From an uncultured Dyadobacter sp. (GTDB lineage: Bacteria; Bacteroidota; Bacteroidia; Cytophagales; Spirosomataceae), in NCBI GenBank assembly GCA_937880795.1, contig CALGRQ010000335.1:1-7938 (forward strand): 7,938 nucleotides of DNA. Direction: 5' to 3'. Made by a program: the position numbers and the translations under genes. Positions within the stretch are counted from its first letter, which is position 1; the number at the start of each line of letters is the position of its first letter. Shown piece by piece: positions 5,283 to 7,938 of the stretch. The notes under the pieces are model-generated. The model worked only from the letters and a program-made list of their open reading frames with translations. It did no database searches and was not told where the DNA came from.

Positions 5283-7673
5283 TTATAAACTCCGCTTGCC
5301 AACTGTAAAACCTCCTACACCACTACCCGTAACGCCCTTTTCCGTAATACCTTGCACCACAATTTTGTAGTTACCTGTTTGATCTGAAGTAAAAAATTGA
5401 ATTTCTGCTTTTCCATCCTTGTCCGTTGTCACATTGGGAGCCCAGTGCAGTAAATTTCGCAAATCGGGCATCCGTCCTTTAAGCGCCGCCTGGTTATCAT
5501 ACTTTGGCACATAAAATTCCCGTTCGGCCTGCACACCCTTATAAGGCGTAACCAGTACTTTCGGATCTAACTCAAAGCCTGCCAAATCATTTTTATAGGT
5601 CGAAAAACTTACAATACCCGTAAATTCCATTATACCGAGAATATAACGGGAGCTCATGAGCTCAATTTTTTTGATTTTTAACGGGTCAATCTCCATAAAT
5701 TTATCCAGATTGAAGATTGGAATACCGTCCAGCAAAACCAACGGATCGGTACGGTAATAGGTATTGGGAATAACCCTGTCTATCATCCGAAAATGAAATT
5801 GTTTGTTTCTTTTCCGAACCATCACCCCCCTTACATATTCCCTTAAAACCTCTTCCATGGTTGGGAAGCGAGTAAAATCGTCGAGAAAATATTTTTCATC
5901 AGGAAGACCAAAAAACGTGAGCGAATCGGTCAACACAGGATTGCGTTCAGTATACAACCTTGGTATATATGAATTACCAGCCTGCATGTTGATACTTCTT
6001 GTCAACAAATCCTTATCCCGATTTTTGTCAAAGAAAAATGGCGTAATCTTATTTTCAGAAAACGTTTTAGAAAACGGACTAGTCATTTCGAAAGTATAGG
6101 TAGAATCGATCAGCTGATTGGTTTGAAGCGTTAGTTCACGTGGACCCGCATAATGCTTCAGTTCAAAGAAAATATCTCCATTCTGATCGCTACGGCTGGT
6201 AAACAACTTGGCTGGAAAATCAAGCGGCGCCATATAGGTATCTATATTGGGAGCAGGAGTATTCGTTCCCGCTTTCAATACCTTTCCATATACCAAATGT
6301 CCATCATACTCGGGCAAAAAGTTGTATTTAGGCAATGAAGCGCCAAATATGTGTTCCCACTTAAACCTTCGCCATCCGTGTGTAATCATCACATCGTCCA
6401 GCTCCCGATCCGTTTGGACATTCACATTTCTAAAATAGTACGCAGCATCCTCCACCTGCCCCTGCAAATCCGATACAAGGTATAAATGGCTGGTGATGTC
6501 ATCTTGTGGTAAATTTGAAATGCTGTCTGTTAAGAATACCGACACCGACAAATTACTCGCCTGTCCGGAAGTGATGTGGAGCGTAACCTTTTCCCGGGAA
6601 ACAAAATCCTGTTTGCCTACTTTGGCCTCCACAGGCAACAATTGATCGGGCCGCTTAAAATACAACCGCTCACAAACCGGCTTCAGTTTTTCGTTCAGGA
6701 TTGTTATGTGCGAAATACCTGCGCCCAATTGCGATTTATCAATGGTAAATTCCGCTTTGTTTCCTGTAAAGCTGAGCCTATCTGAAATAGGATTCAACTG
6801 ACGCGTATGGGCTAACAAATAAACCTTACCTGGGCTTTCAAAGCCTTCGCGCACCACGGTTACCTTTAATTGATCCTTGCTGATATCCGATACCTGCATC
6901 ACATACCCCTGCTCCATAATTTGAGGAAGAGAATATGTAGATTTCTTCCCTTTTGCATCCGTAATGATAGCCTGTAACGCTCCGGTAGTCCCTGGTTTTA
7001 AGAGAAAATTACCTATTCCATATCGATTGGGTTTAAAGCGCGCTACGGTATCATTTTGCTGATTTATCACGACGCCACGAAAATCGATTCCTTTGCCGTC
7101 GGGTCCTATACCTCTAAATGCTACCTTACTTTCAATGTTTTTAACCAGATAACCACCTTCGGGGAAAAATTGAAGATCATAGCTTATTTCTTGCTCGGCA
7201 TCCGGTGCCGGATCAAATTTGATAAAGGGATTGATGATTGAGATCTCGGTTTCAAAAAAATATTCAGGACCGAAATTTTTCATCCAACTTGTATAACCTC
7301 TTACCTTGTAACTTCCGCTTGGTACCACCGAAGGAATTGAAACAGAACCATTACCCTTTCCATCCTTTAACGAGAATTTGGTTTGGATAACGGCATTATT
7401 GTCCCGATCCAGTACTTCCAGATAGGCCACTTTACTCATGTCCAAAAAGCGATGACGGGCTCCATCCAGGTTATAGGCTTTAAACCAAATGGTTTCTCCA
7501 ATCAGATAAAAGGAACGGTCGAGATGCACGTACATTTTTTCCTGAAGAGCCGTATTGCTATACATATTAAACCTTTCCACGATGGACTTAGCCATTGGAT
7601 CCGTTTGTGCTATACCTACGGCCGATCGAAACGTAAAAAATAAGCCTAAAAAAAAGATCGCTATATATCTCAT
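5283..7673 (-). CDS. Exported MG2 / carboxypeptidase-like / TonB-plug domain protein
   Basis: This large exported protein (796 aa) of a Bacteroidota-specific type has an unknown biochemical role and probably acts at the outer membrane or in the periplasm. A signal peptide (about 1-22, ending VGIAQ, no lipobox Cys) is followed by an alpha-2-macroglobulin MG2-like domain at about 43-150, opening with LQEKMYVHLDRSFYLIGETI. Further beta-sandwich repeats run to about 380, including FFPEGGYLV at 169-177. DDVMITHGWRRFKW (426-439) is a family signature. A carboxypeptidase-regulatory-like fold is likely at about 456-525 (GHLVYGKVLKAGTNTPAPN). A TonB-plug-like segment follows at about 640-695 (PLVLLDGIPIFNLDKF, then IDPLKIKKIELMSSRY). 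The tail LLHWAPNVTTDKDGKAEIQF (741-760) resembles the start of the A2M domain. There is no CxEQ thioester and no receptor barrel. It lies 27 bp after a DUF4249 gene, and a small plug-like gene follows. Annotations may say TonB-dependent receptor, but it lacks the barrel. Confidence 0.87.
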   Translation of the reverse strand: MRYIAIFFLGLFFTFRSAVGIAQTDPMAKSIVERFNMYSNTALQEKMYVHLDRSFYLIGETIWFKAYNLDGARHRFLDMSKVAYLEVLDRDNNAVIQTKFSLKDGKGNGSVSIPSVVPSGSYKVRGYTSWMKNFGPEYFFETEISIINPFIKFDPAPDAEQEISYDLQFFPEGGYLVKNIESKVAFRGIGPDGKGIDFRGVVINQQNDTVARFKPNRYGIGNFLLKPGTTGALQAIITDAKGKKSTYSLPQIMEQGYVMQVSDISKDQLKVTVVREGFESPGKVYLLAHTRQLNPISDRLSFTGNKAEFTIDKSQLGAGISHITILNEKLKPVCERLYFKRPDQLLPVEAKVGKQDFVSREKVTLHITSGQASNLSVSVFLTDSISNLPQDDITSHLYLVSDLQGQVEDAAYYFRNVNVQTDRELDDVMITHGWRRFKWEHIFGASLPKYNFLPEYDGHLVYGKVLKAGTNTPAPNIDTYMAPLDFPAKLFTSRSDQNGDIFFELKHYAGPRELTLQTNQLIDSTYTFEMTSPFSKTFSENKITPFFFDKNRDKDLLTRSINMQAGNSYIPRLYTERNPVLTDSLTFFGLPDEKYFLDDFTRFPTMEEVLREYVRGVMVRKRNKQFHFRMIDRVIPNTYYRTDPLVLLDGIPIFNLDKFMEIDPLKIKKIELMSSRYILGIMEFTGIVSFSTYKNDLAGFELDPKVLVTPYKGVQAEREFYVPKYDNQAALKGRMPDLRNLLHWAPNVTTDKDGKAEIQFFTSDQTGNYKIVVQGITEKGVTGSGVGGFTVGKRSL

Positions 7674-7700
7674 TGCAATGTCTGGTAGCCCATTAAGATT

Positions 7701-7938
7701 TTATTGCCAAAACGATGGTTGCACGGTGGTACCTCCCTGGGACCGACAGTCCACACAGCCATAGGACGACATGATCAGCGTATCGGAACGCTCTCCATGG
7801 TAGTGCATCAGATATCCGAAAGGAGACTTTAAAAATTCATCCACACGCATGGTATCTGGAGCAATACACGTTGGATAGCGTCCCAACCCCGGAGTCATAA
7901 AAATCCGTTTTTTCTCTTCTTTTGATACCGTAAAATAG
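7701..7938 (-). CDS. DUF4249 family protein, C-terminal fragment (cut by window edge)
   Basis: Only the last 78 residues are in the window; the reading frame stays open to the right edge, so the gene continues beyond it. An internal ATG at 7896-7898 is not the real start, because the in-frame upstream residues YFTVSKEEKKRIF also fit the family. The ending CVDCRSQGGTTVQPSFW, with its CxxC and GGT-P-FW pattern, is the usual C-terminus of DUF4249 proteins, as is a further Cys in RYPTCIAP. These proteins are typically Bacteroidota lipoproteins encoded next to TonB-dependent receptors, and their function is undefined. The N-terminal lipobox cannot be checked here. It precedes the MG2/plug gene by 27 bp on the same strand and is probably cotranscribed with it. 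Confidence 0.88.
   Translation of the reverse strand, partial: YFTVSKEEKKRIFMTPGLGRYPTCIAPDTMRVDEFLKSPFGYLMHYHGERSDTLIMSSYGCVDCRSQGGTTVQPSFWQ

Noticed and set aside
7701..7898. A complete 65-aa gene starting at the ATG at 7896-7898
   Set aside because: The frame continues upstream to the window edge with family-like residues, so this is an internal Met of a cut DUF4249 gene.

Overview
The window reads as chromosomal DNA of a Bacteroidota species, most likely of the Sphingobacteriaceae (Sphingobacterium, Pedobacter, Olivibacter or Parapedobacter type). The grounds are the DUF4249 and MG2/TonB-plug surface genes, the epimerase-type threonine dehydrogenase, the lack of Shine-Dalgarno sequences before most starts, and a TAnnTTTG-type -7 box. 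I assigned the lineage from these family traits only. I see no tRNA, rRNA, CRISPR array, insertion sequence or phage gene.

Left part (1-3050): a threonine catabolism locus. On the minus strand an SDR-type L-threonine 3-dehydrogenase (1464-2420) is followed 45 bp later by 2-amino-3-ketobutyrate CoA ligase, kbl (228-1418). Together they turn L-threonine into glycine and acetyl-CoA. A strong minus-strand hairpin with a T-rich tail (55-92) probably ends this transcript. Divergent from it, across a 168-bp AT-rich spacer, lies an Lrp/AsnC-family regulator (2589-3050, plus). It probably senses an amino acid and controls the pair.

Middle (3079-4530, minus): a membrane glycosyltransferase of the GT-C/ArnT-PMT (GT39/GT83-like) superfamily. 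It converges on the lrp gene with only 28 bp between the stops. Upstream of it, 4531-4697 carries a perfect TAnnTTTG box, so it may be transcribed separately.

Right part (4698-7938, minus): an envelope cassette read in the order DUF4249 protein (C-terminal part only; it runs off the right edge), a 796-aa exported MG2/carboxypeptidase-like/TonB-plug protein, then a 173-aa exported protein that looks like a small plug-like module. Gaps are 27 and 63 bp, consistent with one operon. DUF4249 genes usually accompany TonB-dependent receptors in Bacteroidota, so a receptor gene may lie just beyond the right edge.

Nothing here is a clearly new system. The least-described parts are the small plug-like protein, the barrel-less MG2/plug protein and their pairing with DUF4249.
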